Of a DNA stretch of 64,000 bases, positions 33,766-45,358 are shown in pieces. Where the stretch lies: NCBI GenBank assembly GCA_964034945.1, contig OZ035961.1, positions 62,970,744 through 63,034,743 on the forward strand, given 5' to 3'. Every line of letters starts with the position of its first letter. Position 1 is the first letter of the stretch. Both the position numbers and the translations under genes were made by a program. A model generated the notes under the pieces. The model made no database searches and was not told the DNA's origin. It saw only the letters and a list, made by a program, of their open reading frames with translations. The stretch is from Chrysopilus asiliformis (Eukaryota; Arthropoda; Insecta; Diptera; Rhagionidae).

Positions 33766-34929
33766 ATATCAGTTGTGGTCAACACAAAACTTTCTTCTAC
33801 AAAATCTACGACCCTGCGCAATTTACGCTAGAGCCCTGTCGCGTTGTCAACCTAAGACGACCTCCCAATAAATTCTTGGTTTATTCAAAAATATCAAAAA
33901 CGTACAAAATTTGAGATAACTTGAGAACTGTAAAAGATATCAATTTACGGTAAATGGCAAAAATGTAGAAAATGCTAACATCTTTAATGATTTGTCGAAA
34001 AACCGTTAGTTTGCAAATTATTCGCAAACATATGATTTTTTACATATTAATGAAAATATCTCAATAACGGTAAAATATAACGGATAACGGTAAGAAACAA
34101 AATTGTGCAGAATGCCATTCTCATTAATTCACTTCATACATTCAGTCAGCAAAAACCCGTTAGTTTTCGAGATAATCGCAAAAAACAGTTTTTTTTTTGG
34201 AAATAACGGTTTATCTCGATAACAGGTGGAGATATCGAGTTATAGCTAAAGACAAAAGTGTGGAAAATTTTATTTTCTCCAAGTTTTGTTATACTTAAGG
34301 CCACTAAAAAACGCGTAGTTTGGGAGTAAATCGAGAAAAACGAAATTGCGATTTTTGAAAAACCACCATTTTGGATACTTCCGGTTAACGGATTTCCACC
34401 AAAAGTTGATAGGATCGTCCCATTTCAGGACCCAACATGCCTATAAAATTTCATGGCGCTAGCTCCATTAGTTTTTGAGAAATCTTGTACACAGACTGAC
34501 AGACAGACTGACAGACAGACTGACAGACAGACTGACAGACTGACAGACTGACAGACTGACAGACTGACAGACTGACAGACTGACAGACTGACAGACTGAC
34601 AGACTGACAGACTGACAGACTGACAGACTGACAGACTGACAGACTGACAGACTGACAGACTGACAGACTGACAGACTGACAGACTGACAGACTGACAGAC
34701 TGACAGACTGACAGACTGACAGACTGACAGACTGACAGACTGACAGACTGACAGACTGACAGACTGACAGACTGACAGATTGACAGACTGACAGACAGAA
34801 AGACATTTTTTAAATATGACTCCAATCGACTCAGGAGTGATCGGGAAATGTTTTTTAGGCAAAATTAAGAGGTCGAAATTTTTCATGAATACAATACTTT
34901 ATTATACTCCGTAGAAGAAAGTAAATACT
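33766..34929 (-). repeat. Interspersed repeat family B, copy 4, with (ACAGACTG)n
   Basis: Inverted copy from CAGTTGTGG to GTAGAAGAAAG. A possible 5-bp duplication AAATA flanks it. It includes a long microsatellite at 34491-34800 made of ACAGACTG units (about 300 bp), much longer than in copy 1. Frames of the type QSVSLSVC across it are artefacts. Confidence 0.75.
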
Positions 34930-35818
34930 TAAGGACAGTCTGTCTAAAGACTTTAAGATTCACGATTTGGGAGCACCCAAACTGTGTATTGGTGTACAAC
35001 TTCTACGCCAACATGGGACAATCTCAATTTGTCAAAGTCGATACATCCAGGGCTTAACCGCCAAATATGGCCTACAGGATGCAAAAACAACTTCAATTCC
35101 ACTTCCAGTGAAGCTAAGATTGGAAAAGGAACCTAGTGTGGAGGGAGAGAGAACAAAAATCGATGCCAACAAATATCAAGAATTGATTGGCTGCCTGATG
35201 CATCTTGCAGTGTTTAGTCGTCCTGACATTGCCTGCAGTGTAAGCAATCTCTCACAATTTTGCGCGGATCCCCGAAAACAGCATTGGAACGCTGCAATGA
35301 CAGTTCTACGATACCTGAAGCACACCGTTCATGCAGCAATTACCTATCGACGAACTGGACAGAGACTTGTTGGATTCGCTGACGCTAGCTGGGCAGAGGA
35401 TCTCAATGACAGAAAATCGCAAACTGGTTTTGCATTTATGCTTGGAGGAGGAGTCATATACTGGGAATCCAGAAAACAACGAATCGTCGCTACTTCATCT
35501 ACCGAAGCCGAATACATATCCTTGTCGGCCGCTGCTAAGGAAGCACTTTATATTAGATACTTGCTAACCGAACTTAATTTTTGTTCACAGGAACCAACCA
35601 TTATCTATACAAACAGCCAGAGTGCTCAACACATTGCAGTATATATGGGACGTCAATCAAAGATGAAGCACGTCCACTACAAGTATCATTTCATCCGAGA
35701 GGCTATTGAAAATGATGTCATCGAACTCAAATACCTGTCCACAGATATGATGCCTGCAGATGCCTTGACTAAAGCGGTCCCTAAACCGAAGCATCATTTT
35801 TGTTTTAGCAGTTTGTGA
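34930..35818 (+). pseudogene. copia reverse transcriptase end and RNase H
   Basis: Resumes with KDFKIHDLGAPK, then the thumb (YQELIGCLMHLAVFSRPDIA), DALRYLKHT-type motif (MTVLRYLKHT) and the RNase H domain with GFADASWAED, SSTEAEYISLS and ALTKAVPK at the C terminus. It ends at TGA 35816-35818, just ahead of the polypurine tract. The segment is otherwise intact. Confidence 0.92.
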
Positions 35819-35836
35819 ATCAACTTTAATTATAAT

Positions 35837-35851
35837 GAAGTTGAGGAGGAG
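35837..35851 (+). promoter_or_regulatory. copia polypurine tract
   Basis: GAAGTTGAGGAGGAG immediately precedes the 3' LTR; it primes plus-strand DNA synthesis. Confidence 0.85.
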
Positions 35852-36048
35852 TGTTAAGAATTAATCTAGTACAAATAGCATTGTTGATCTAATACATTTG
35901 TTTAGTATTCAACTTCATTGTAAACTCACTTATCAGTAGCGCTTTGAACTAACTTATGCGATCTTTGAATTAACTAAATAAAACTTCCTTCTTCTACTTT
36001 TGTCACTCGACCGAAACACTGCGTTTTTCTTTACCACTAAAGTTAACA
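35852..36048 (+). repeat. copia 3' LTR
   Basis: 197 bp, identical to the 5' LTR, followed by the CTAAT target duplication. Confidence 0.95.
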
Positions 36049-36053
36049 CTAAT

Positions 36054-37378
36054 TAAGCATAAACCACTCACATTTTCCAATCCTGATTTTTCACAGCGGC
36101 CAACTGTCACTACTCTGAATACTCTTAGCCAACTACGATATGCAATTCAAAGTGCATTCGAGTAAGCTATATAGCGAATCCCTAATTATTTATAATAATC
36201 CGTAACAATACTATAAGAGTATGTGTCTGCGACGTCAACTTGTTAAACTTACACATTGTGTGTATTCAATGTGTCTGCAGATTCGCGAATACTAAAAAAG
36301 GAATATGCCTGTAACAGACGCTATGTTGTTGCGAATACACATTATAAGTAAATGTGGGTGATGAATCTGTATTCGATGTCATCGGTATTAGGAATAAAAA
36401 ATTCGCAATGTGATGTGCCTGTAAGCGACGCCATCTTGATGCGAGTCCACATTATAAGTAAATGTGGGCGATGAATCTGTATTCGATGTCATCGATATTA
36501 TGAATATAAAAGCAAGGTGTCTGTCTCGTAGAGACGTCCAGAAGACGTAGATCCGCCTACAACGATCGCCAATAGATATTTAAGTAATAAATTTTAGTGA
36601 AAAGGAAACTAAAGAAACAATTTGATTGACCGTAATGTTACGTTTAGACCTGCCTTACACGTTCAAATATTTTTGCTTCAATATATTGAAGGGTATTCAA
36701 AATCGTATGGATCGCTTCAATATTTTTGCTTCGATATAGTCCTTACACGTTCAATATATTGAACACAACCAAAATATTGTTCAATATATTGAACGTATAA
36801 GGTGCCCATTACGGGATGTGCGTTTCCGTTTGGTGAATTTCGGCATCTTGTACCTAAAAATCAAATTTCACTTGCAACACAACGAACAAATGTTTAATTC
36901 TAAAATGTTATAGGGCATGCGTGCAGGTGCATGTAATTCACAACTGAAATTTGCATCATAATTTCTTTGCAGAAATTTGATTATTTAGCCCCAGAAAGCA
37001 TACATTGCACGTAAAACGCATGAAATGTCCATGATTAGCGAAAATTTGTAAAATACATAGAAATTCACCTAGCGCATACACACTGTTATGCCAAATTTTT
37101 AAACGAAAAGCGGAAACTGAAGATGACCTCCGACCCCCCCCCTTTCCGAAATCCGAGAAAAAAGAAAAGCGATCCACCCTAATATATATATATATTAGGG
37201 TGGAAGTTCCTAGCCAAACTCGCGAGGATTTTTATAAAAAAATAACACAAAATGTGAAAGCTATTCGCACCAGATCTGTTGCAATCGACGAAATGGTTTA
37301 TTATGTTTACGTTGATAACGATTAAGTAATTACGATTTTGTGCGCAAATGTACAAATTTATGAAACGAGTGTCAAGTA
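36054..37378. other. LTR-like tandem duplication and palindromic AT-rich DNA
   Basis: 36305-36525 is a tandem duplication with a 110-bp offset (ACATTATAAGTAAATGTGGG at about 36339 and 36449), followed by a TATA-like GAATATAAAAGCAAGG near 36513, suggesting part of an LTR promoter. At 36655-36805 ATATTGAA words in both orientations are bracketed by CCTTACACGTTCAA and TTGAACGTATAAGG, a probable small foldback element. 36810-37378 shows nothing recognisable. Confidence 0.5.
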
Positions 37379-37873
37379 CACAAAACCATAATGTAAAGAC
37401 TTTATAGTGGTACCAAGATCAGTAGTAAAGTGTTTCTTCATTGACTCACTGGAAGGCGCTGCAGGTTTTGTACATGTAAGAGAGAAAGCTCTTAGAAGTT
37501 TTAAAGTCATACGAGCATGTGCTGAAAAACATGAAAGCACGAGTGGAAAAAGCTTTTTTATCGATGCAATGGAATGGTGTGATTTTATTGTTTCGAATAC
37601 CACACATACAAAACGCAGAATATATGTGCGGTACCTTCGTAGAATGTTTATGCATTTTTTGGTTGTAGAATGTTTAATCATTAAGCACACAGAGATTCCC
37701 ATTTTGCGGTTCGACTTTGCGTGAAATAGACGCATTTTGTACGATATTGGAAAAGTTACGAATTGTTTCGCTCAAAAACTGTTTTTTTCAAAACAAATTG
37801 ACAAACTCGGCTATTCCTTTCTGACTTTGATTCAAGTTTATTATTTTATTAGAGGAATCTTTTTATAGTAATA

Positions 37874-40800
37874 ATGACTCGCTGTTCTTACCTCATGTGT
37901 GAAAACTCATACAAATCTGGCTCCTATTTAGGGTATTTTTCTTTGCCAGACGATGAGAGGCGTGATGTTTGGATAAAACATTCTGGAGATACCACATTGA
38001 AAACACAATCGGAAGTTGTAAAATGTATAAAATTTTGCGAAAATCATTTCTACGAAAAAGATCTCGTTATTAATGGGTTTTGAAAAGTTTTGAGGAAATG
38101 CGCTTTATTGAAATCTTTTGGGGATGCTATCTGTAATTGTTCGGAAATTTTTGTAGATCCTTTATTCAAGGCTGTTTTGATAAAAAATCATAAAACTACT
38201 ACATTTTACAAGCCACCGAAACCCAATAGTAGCATTATATCAAAAGACTCGATTGCAGTGGGGGTTTCAGGTTCTATGGAAATGTCTTCATTTTCAAAGT
38301 CGAAGCCCACTAGCACTATAACATCCAAAAATTGTAATGTTTTGGACCTTTCTAGTTCTGAAGAAATTTTTCAGGAAGACAATACTAATACCACTTACCT
38401 TCATCAAGATGATATTACAGTAAATAGAACAATCGGTTCTCCAAAAACTTATGTAAGAGATTATTCTTTGCCCCTGCTGCCACTTAATGAAGATATTACC
38501 GAGTTGCAATTTCCTTCCCCAAAAAAATTTTCATATTATAACTCTCCTACCGAAATAAAACAAAATACTGTACCTAGATTTTTATTTTCTAGTCCCAAAA
38601 AAAAGGACAAGAAGGACAAAGATATTGTTAAAGAATATGTTAATGAAAAATTCAAAGATAATGTTCATACTTTTCTATGTTCCCAATTATTTCATCGTCC
38701 GAATTCAATATGGAGTCCTGCCGAACAAGAACTAAAATATTATATGAAGTCTCCATGTTTTTATAAATCTCTTTTAAAAACTGGCTTCTCTATCCCATCT
38801 GTCACTACCATTATTCGATGGCATGGCGATGATGAAATCTGAAACAGGAATATGTAACTCAGTTGTTTCAATGTTGACTGAAATGTCAGAAAAATGTATG
38901 ATTTGGACAGAAAATGTATATTGCTTTTTGATGGGATGGCCAGAGCCGTATTAACAAGTTTGAGCGCCCTGGGCTAAATAAAATTTTGCACCCTTACATA
39001 GTTTTATTGTAAAAATTCAATTTTATTTTTTAAAATATTCTTTAATTCAAAACTTAAATATATATTTACGCAAAATAAAATTCGAAAATTTTTATAAATA
39101 TGTGAATTAAATATTAATTGGCGCCCCTGGGCTGTATGGCGCCCCTGGTCTGTAGCCCAATTAGCCCTATGGTTAATTGGGCCTTGGGGATGGCCATTAA
39201 AAAGGAACTCGAGTATGATTCTAGAGAAGATTTGGTCCATGGTTTTCAAGATTTTGGTGAAAATAGTAGAAAGAACAAAATTGAGAAAGAGGTAGTCATT
39301 TTTATGCTACGAGGCGTAAATAAAAATTGGAGACAAATTATCGGTTATTATGTTGGCTCCCCGACTGGTTCTGCTCTCGCTGATATAATTTTGCATACCA
39401 TTTCTGTGGTAAGTAAAACAAATTTTGATTTAGTCGGTGTTACTTGTGACCAAGGTAGTACGAATCGGAAAGCCTTTACTATACTTGGAATTACTCCCGA
39501 AAAACCATGGTTACAGGTAGAACAAAGGAAACTTTTTTTCTTTTTTGACATCCCTCACTTATTTAAAAGTGTTCGAAACTGCCTTATAAACAATGATATC
39601 ATAATAGAAAATGATAGGGTTTCTTGGAAAATTTTAGACAAAATGTATCAAGCACTGTTCGTGTTTTACATCGTCTTACCCCAAAGCACATATGGCCGGA
39701 CAACTTCGACAAGATGTCGGTCAAACTCGCTACACAAATTTTCAGCGCTAATGTTTCCGCAGCAGTTTTTGCGGCAGTTACATGTAATTGCTATACAGGT
39801 GAATCGAAAATGGTAGCACTTTCTACTGGATCCTTTATATCTAGAATGAACGCACTTTTTGATAACTTAAACAGTTCATCTAGATATAGTGCTAATCCAA
39901 ATTTGTGTGCTTACTCTGACGAGAATCAGGAAATCAAAACAAACATACGAGATTCTAAAATCTGGATAAGTAATTGGAGAAGCACTGGAACCATGAAAAG
40001 GCCATATTGTTTTGACGGTTTAATTATGACAATAAATACTATTGAACTAATGTGGATATATATTTCAAAGACTTGTTCTGAACAGAAGTACTTTTGTACT
40101 AGTTATAAAAATCAAGACCCACTAGAAAATACTATATCCAACTTAAGAAGCAACAAGGGATCGTATGAGCAAAATCCATCTGCCTATCGTCTTAATAAAA
40201 GTTTAAAACAAATATGTTTTCAAAATATGTCCGCTGCTGAGTTTTCAGGCTACAATGACTCAAAGTCGCATAATTTGTTGTCCTTAGCTTCATATGTTCC
40301 AACGGTACCTAATAATGAAACAGGTAATTCTAATGAAATTATTTCTGAAAATAATGATTTGGATACTGATAATACTGATGCTGAAAAAGTTATTTCTACT
40401 ATTATAAAAACTCCTAATGAAGAAAAGGAAAGTTTTCAAAAGCTTCAGGATTGCTCATTGTTATACTTAGTTGGATTTGTATCTTTTAAAATCGATAAAA
40501 AATTTAAATGTGGTTTGTGTTCTGAACATGCTGTAGATAAAAGTAATATTGAAAGACCAAATGATATTTTGCTTAAATTTAAAGCGTATACTACTAGAAA
40601 TCCAGAATCTCAGCATTTGGGAAATTTAGTGATGCCTAGTGAAAAATTCGAAAAAAACATTAAACTCCTTTTAGCGCTTTTCGAGGAGAAAGTAGATGAT
40701 ATTATGTTTGAGCCTAATGTCATTCAAAAAATAATTACAAATGTATCCCCAGACATATCACATTGTTATGTAGGTTGTGAATTACACAGATCTTGGATAG

Positions 40801-40931
40801 TCAAATTCGTTTTGACTATGTTCCTGCGATTTAAAATAAAAGAAATAAATAGGCAGTTGAAAGGCAGTAACAATGCGAAAAAAGGGAAATTAACGACAAA
40901 AAAAAAATGCAGAAACACTTCCCGTTTCTAA
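37874..40931 (+). pseudogene. P-element transposase (THAP domain plus RNase H-like catalytic domain), broken
   Basis: From the ATG at 37874 the first 70 residues are a THAP zinc-binding domain (C2CH: CSYLMC near the start, FCENHF near 58). An in-frame TGA at 38081-38083 interrupts the frame, which then continues to 38842. A shift near 38833 leads to the catalytic domain. The first Asp (in FDGM) lies right at the MITE insertion at 38941. After the MITE follow IKKELEYDSREDLVHGFQDF, VTCDQGSTNRKAF with the second Asp, and FDIPHLFKSVRN. Another shift near 39650 leads to IWPDNFDKMSVKLATQIFS and DPLENTISNLRSNKGSYEQN with the catalytic Glu, ending at 40931. THAP binds the transposon ends; the RNase H-like domain cuts and joins DNA. 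All key residues are readable but the gene is not expressible as one frame; splicing might remove some lesions, not all. Confidence 0.88.
38941..39186. mobile_element. hAT-type MITE inside the P transposase
   Basis: A 246-bp insert between exact 8-bp duplications GGGATGGC (38933-38940 and 39187-39194). Ends CAGAGCCGTATTAAC and GTTAATTGGGCCTTG are imperfect inverted repeats. Deleting it restores the reading of the P catalytic domain across DGMA, which fixes its borders to the base. Confidence 0.9.
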
Positions 40932-41352
40932 AACTAAAGGTCAAAAAAGGCTTTCCAATTCAGGAGAAAAGCAATCAAAATCAGCCAAAAAATTAAAGAT
41001 TTTATCTGGCGTCTGAAAAAAATTCCACCATAGTTCTCGTCTTGAATTTCAAGTCCACCGAATTTCCCTAAAATAGGTCATTTTATTTTGCAAGAAAACA
41101 CGTTATTTGGCCGAATCATCCAATACAAACAATTTAAAACGGATGCAAAGAAAAAAATTCATTGATACAAAACAATACACACAATCGCCTATACCTCGTT
41201 TCCCTGCCGCTGCTAATAGCATCACCGTACCCACCAATTGATTATGCTCACAACAGAAAGAGCTTTGCTCTCTCGCCGAAACAAAATGCAACGCGATCTG
41301 GTGAGTTAATGTATAAATACTCGTGGAACCACTATAAAGTCTTTACATTATG

Positions 41353-41544
41353 ACAAAACTCATATTTTTAGTCGCGCAAGTCTAATCGTCAGGCACACGA
41401 CAATTGATAAGATCAATCATGTCTCAGTAACTGTCATCAACTGACCTTTAGGGATGGATATGGCTCTTTTTTATTAAAGTATTTTGAATATATCTCAACA
41501 CAAAATTTTAACATTTTGGATTTTTTTTGCTCCTTTATAATTTA
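41353..41544. other. Spacer after the P-like element
   Basis: Nothing recognisable apart from the target duplication at 41353-41359. Confidence 0.4.
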
Positions 41545-42300
41545 CTAGCAGACCCTACGTTGCCAGCTTAAAGTTTTTTGTATAAATTTTAGACTGCCAA
41601 AAAACCATAAATAATGTTATGCTTAGAGGACCTTCCGTTTCGAATTTTGAAATTTCAACAACATATTCGTGATAAGCAACCATGAAAACCTCCCAAATCC
41701 AGCTTTTGCGAAAAAAAATGGAAAAAGGGCATTTGCGTTATCCTTACAGGACCACACACTAACCTTTCGTTAGAGTTATTGAAACTGAAACGCCGGATTC
41801 GTAATCAGCGACCCCAAAAACCCCCATTTTTCCGGGAAATAATGGGAAAAAGGATATTTTCGTTATCCTTACAGGACCTCTCGTTTCGAATGTTGAAACT
41901 CTAGCACCAGATTCGTGAAAAATTGGAAAAAGCATATTTGCGTTATCCTTACAGGACCTTCCATTTAGACTTCTAAAAATCTAACACCGGATTCGTGATC
42001 AGCGACCCGAAAAACCCTATAATGCAAAAGGATATTTTCGTTATCCTTACAGGACCTTCTGTTTCGAATTTTGAAAATCTAACGCCGGATTCGTGATCAG
42101 TGACCCGAAAAACCCCCTTATGCCGATTTTTCCCAGGAAAAACGGGAAGAAGAATATTTCTATTATCCTTACAGGACCTTTCGTTTCGAATTTTGAAAAT
42201 CTAATGCCGGATTCGTCATCAGCGACCCCAAAAACCCCATAACGCCAATTTTTGCGGGGAAGAATTGGAAAAAGGATAAAAAGGATATAAAAATTAGAAG
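41545..42300 (-). mobile_element. Helitron-like element H5, 5'-truncated, with diverged satellite D
   Basis: Begins on the plus strand with CTAGCAGACCCTACGTTG, the complement of the family's 3' end, preceded by A. Then come the AAAAACTTTAAGC-type end region and several diverged units of the 122-bp satellite (41630-42250). The TATATATA start and conserved core are missing at the right. Confidence 0.65.
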
Positions 42301-42656
42301 AAAAAAATTAACCAATTCCTATAAAATTTTTTCCCAACAATAAATTTTTTCCCCAATACAAATTCTTGATTTCGGAAATCTAATAGCAAATTTTATTAAT
42401 ATTTCTAATAGCAAATTTTATTATTTCATGCAAATGTTTCAAAATTACCCGCGATCACTTCAAAAATTGAGGTGATGGGGCTCACTACTGCTATCAATTA
42501 TGAAATTGCAAAGTTCTGCAGCCAACTTCACTAAATCTTAGGAAAAAAATTCTGATGAAATCGAGCGAAAAGTGAAATCGGGTTTTCTAAAGTGGTACTT
42601 AGAAGAAGTGTACGCGTTTTAAAAGTGGTTTTTGTGAAAGAAGGGCATTGAAGTAA
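42301..42656. other. Spacer
   Basis: No gene or repeat recognised. Confidence 0.35.
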
Positions 42657-45094
42657 TACCATAGAAAAATATACTTAAATAGAACTTTTGCTCAGAACTA
42701 AATTTTTGAAATATTTCCCCTAAAATGAGGGGAAAGTCTCGCTATCTCTTCTTTGCAGCGCGAGCAAAGGCCTCTCGCTTCGCATTTGAGAGGGAATGAG
42801 AAAATATATGTCATGTTTATAAAAGTTGAGAACCAATATTGCCAGATATATATTAATGTTTAGTACAAGGAAAAAAATATTTTTGCAATCCGTAAATGAA
42901 GTAAATGTTTTCAGACTTTTTATTTATAAATAGTATTAACATTACGAAATTTAGTAAAACTCTTCAATACACTTTTGTTTGTAACTATTTTTTCCATCCA
43001 AACCCCTGTACAAATAGTTTAAAAAACGCTGGTATTCAGTTAAAATAAAGAGCATTATAGAGAATTTTCAACTTCTCTATAATGCTCTTTGCAAGACTGG
43101 AAAAGAAATATTAACGTTTGGTTATTTTTTGTCCATGATTTGTGTTTTGTTAAGTTGAATAAGAGCGAAAATAAAATGTTTTCTGCTCAAGTCATACTTC
43201 ATTTAATATTATCCTAACAATGAAATTAGTTTGCAGAAGGGTAATAGGAGTTTAGTTTCAGTTATTTTTTTAGGTACGCCATTTTAAAGGTATAAAAGGA
43301 GTATTACGGAAATTCGAAGTTTTACGGAAATTCGAAGTTTTACGGAAATTCGAAGTTACGGACATGACTAATATAGGAACAAATTCGCTATACGGATAAA
43401 AAAATTCGCTATTACGGACAAAAAAAAATTTTTTTTGAATCAGAGAAAAAAATCAAGAAAAAGAAAAAGAAAAAATGTTGTATTTATTGTAAATGTACAT
43501 ACTTAATTTCCCCGAAATTTCTGACACATTTTGTGTATACACAAAAGATAATTAAAAAAAGGCAATAAAAAACTGCAGTGCGGTGTATTTTTAAAAAATC
43601 TATTTGCTATTCTTAAGCGAGAACTCCAATTGGGCAGAGGCAGCAGCAGAGGCAGAAGCAGAAGCAGCAGCAGAAGCAGAATCTGCTTTCTGTCCCACAA
43701 TGAAATTTGAATTCTGACGAAACTAGCAGAAACCTACGTAGAAACAGCTACGTTTTTTTGTCCGCGGCATGATTTGTCCCATAATATTTTGTTGGTTTTA
43801 ACATATTCAATTGATTTATGCTCCATTTCAAGTAGTATAAATTTTTTTTTTCTATAATTATATAGTTTTCTCATTATTCTAGTGGTTAAATAATTATTTT
43901 AATATATTATACTAATCTGTTTCGTATTACAGATTTTTTTGGTACGCATCTATCTATTTTTAATACGATCTTATACTAAAATAGGTTTATTTTTACGGAC
44001 ATTTCTATTGATTGGAACACATCTATTTATTCCCAGTACAATCTCATACTAAAATAGGTTTCGTTTTACGGATTTTCGATATACGGACAGTTTCCGTAGA
44101 ACGCATCCCGTCCGTAAAGCGGGGGATTACTGTATAACAAATGTTAGGTTGTATTTTAGAATAGGGTATACAAAAACATCCATAAATTTTAAATTTGGCG
44201 CTATTTTTAGTTTAAGTACAAATAAAAGTTATATGGCAATACCATCTATTTGACAGTTCTCGTGTTTATAATTGAAGCCAGTTTTGACGTTTCGGTTTTC
44301 ATCGAATTTTGTTTAATTTACTGACTTAATTCGCGCAAACTAAATTAATTTCGATGCAAAACTCACCGCTTATTAATGATAAAAACATAAAATAACGTGA
44401 CATGCTGTGGAAATGTGAAAAAATGTGACTAAATGTGACTTTTCGGACGGTAAAATCTCTTTGGGGATAATCAGAAATCTCTTTGGGGCTATTCAGAAAA
44501 AATGCTTCACTCACGGACACTGTAGATGTGCAGATTCTGTCTTCCTGTTATTCTTATTCGAAGGATAAGATACTGAAACATAAACAAATAGTTCAAAACA
44601 AAAAATCCGCTTGCCTCTCACCTCAACTTGCCTTGTATGTTCTGGTACAAATGACAAAGGGGGTCGGGTGTAAGAGAAAATGTCAAATAGAAATTTCAGG
44701 GATGTGCAAAGTTTTAGTACACGCATGAATTTGCATTTTAGTACAACAAAACAGTTTAAGTGCAATTTTTCCATTGTAATTCAATTTTTTCCGCATTAAG
44801 AATCTTTAGTAAAATTCCTTTCACCATAAACATGACTAAAAAACACTTAAACAGTTAAAACCATACTAAAAATTTTTGTTTTGCTCCATACTTTAGAGAA
44901 ATTTTTAACGTTTAGAATATAGCTGACTAACCCTGATTGCTTGCTTTTAGCACTTTTTTTTATGTTTCCTATCTGATGAATGTGGTAAAGAGAGAAAGTA
45001 TATAAAATTCCTAAGTTCATCCCGCTTCCTCTTACACTGGTATATGGAAAACCCCTGAAGCGACAGTTCTATTTAAGTATATTTTTCTATGGTA
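42657..45094. mobile_element. Unclassified element with perfect 30-bp terminal inverted repeats
   Basis: TACCATAGAAAAATATACTT and ten more bases at 42657-42686 are repeated exactly in reverse at 45065-45094. No clear target duplication: flanks are GTAA and ATAC. The interior has no transposase. It contains a hairpin at 43047-43090, a GCAGAAGCAGCAG microsatellite (43634-43683), and the right half of a pogo-like element whose end CAGTAATCCCCCGCTTTACG is at about 44120-44139 (inverted). ACGGAAATTCGAAGTT is repeated three times at 43318-43365. Confidence 0.6.
43047..43090. repeat. Perfect 18-bp hairpin
   Basis: AAAGAGCATTATAGAGAA and its exact complement are separated by 8 bases. There is no T-run after it and no coding context. 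It may be a remnant of a foldback repeat or a structured RNA; nothing else supports a microRNA. Confidence 0.6.
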
Positions 45095-45357
45095 ATACTC
45101 TCGTGTCATTTTGAAATCGGATTAAAGTTATTAACGCAAATAAAGTGCAAAAACGTCCAACGTTTGACGTTTCACGACTAGTGTTGCTCTAAATAATACT
45201 TGTAGTTCGTCCTCAACACATGCCGACTACCGTCAGCATTGATTAGTGAAAGCGCGAATCTTGTAATTCGAGAGTGTATAATTTTTTGGGAAAAGGCAAG
45301 AATACCCACGAAACGTCTACCTGATTGTGTAAAAAAAACTTGTTAACCTGTATAACA
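45095..45357. other. Spacer, possible leader of the following gene fragment
   Basis: No gene recognised. It is less AT-rich than the neighbouring DNA. A GTTAACCTGTATAACACG segment directly precedes the open frame. Confidence 0.35.
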
Positions 45358-45358
45358 C

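Larger units (their letters stand above)
29499..36048 (+). mobile_element. Ty1/copia LTR retrotransposon with two nested insertions
   Basis: Two 197-bp LTRs that are identical by eye (29499-29695 and 35852-36048) and a 5-bp target duplication CTAAT (29494-29498 and 36049-36053). Gag, protease, integrase, reverse transcriptase and RNase H appear in copia order. The internal region is broken by a TIR element in the integrase (about 31455-32340) and a family B copy in the reverse transcriptase (about 33766-34929). Removing these gives an element of about 4.5 kb. Identical LTRs mean a recent insertion. Confidence 0.95.
37387..41352 (+). mobile_element. P-like DNA transposon with nested hAT-type MITE
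   Basis: The ends form a 31-bp inverted repeat with 29 matches (starting CATAATGTAAAGACTTTATA), the length of the classical P repeat. It is flanked by ACAAAAC on both sides, 7 bp (Drosophila P makes 8). The interior encodes a THAP-type P transposase broken by a stop, two shifts and a MITE. Length is 3966 bp. Confidence 0.9.

Noticed and set aside
34425..34886. Long overlapping frames of the type QSVSLSVC on the minus strand
   Set aside because: They are translations of an 8-bp microsatellite in three frames; there is no start context or homology.
37407..37735. Frames on both strands at the left end of the P-like element
   Set aside because: No similarity to THAP or transposase; they precede the transposase ATG and lie in the subterminal region.
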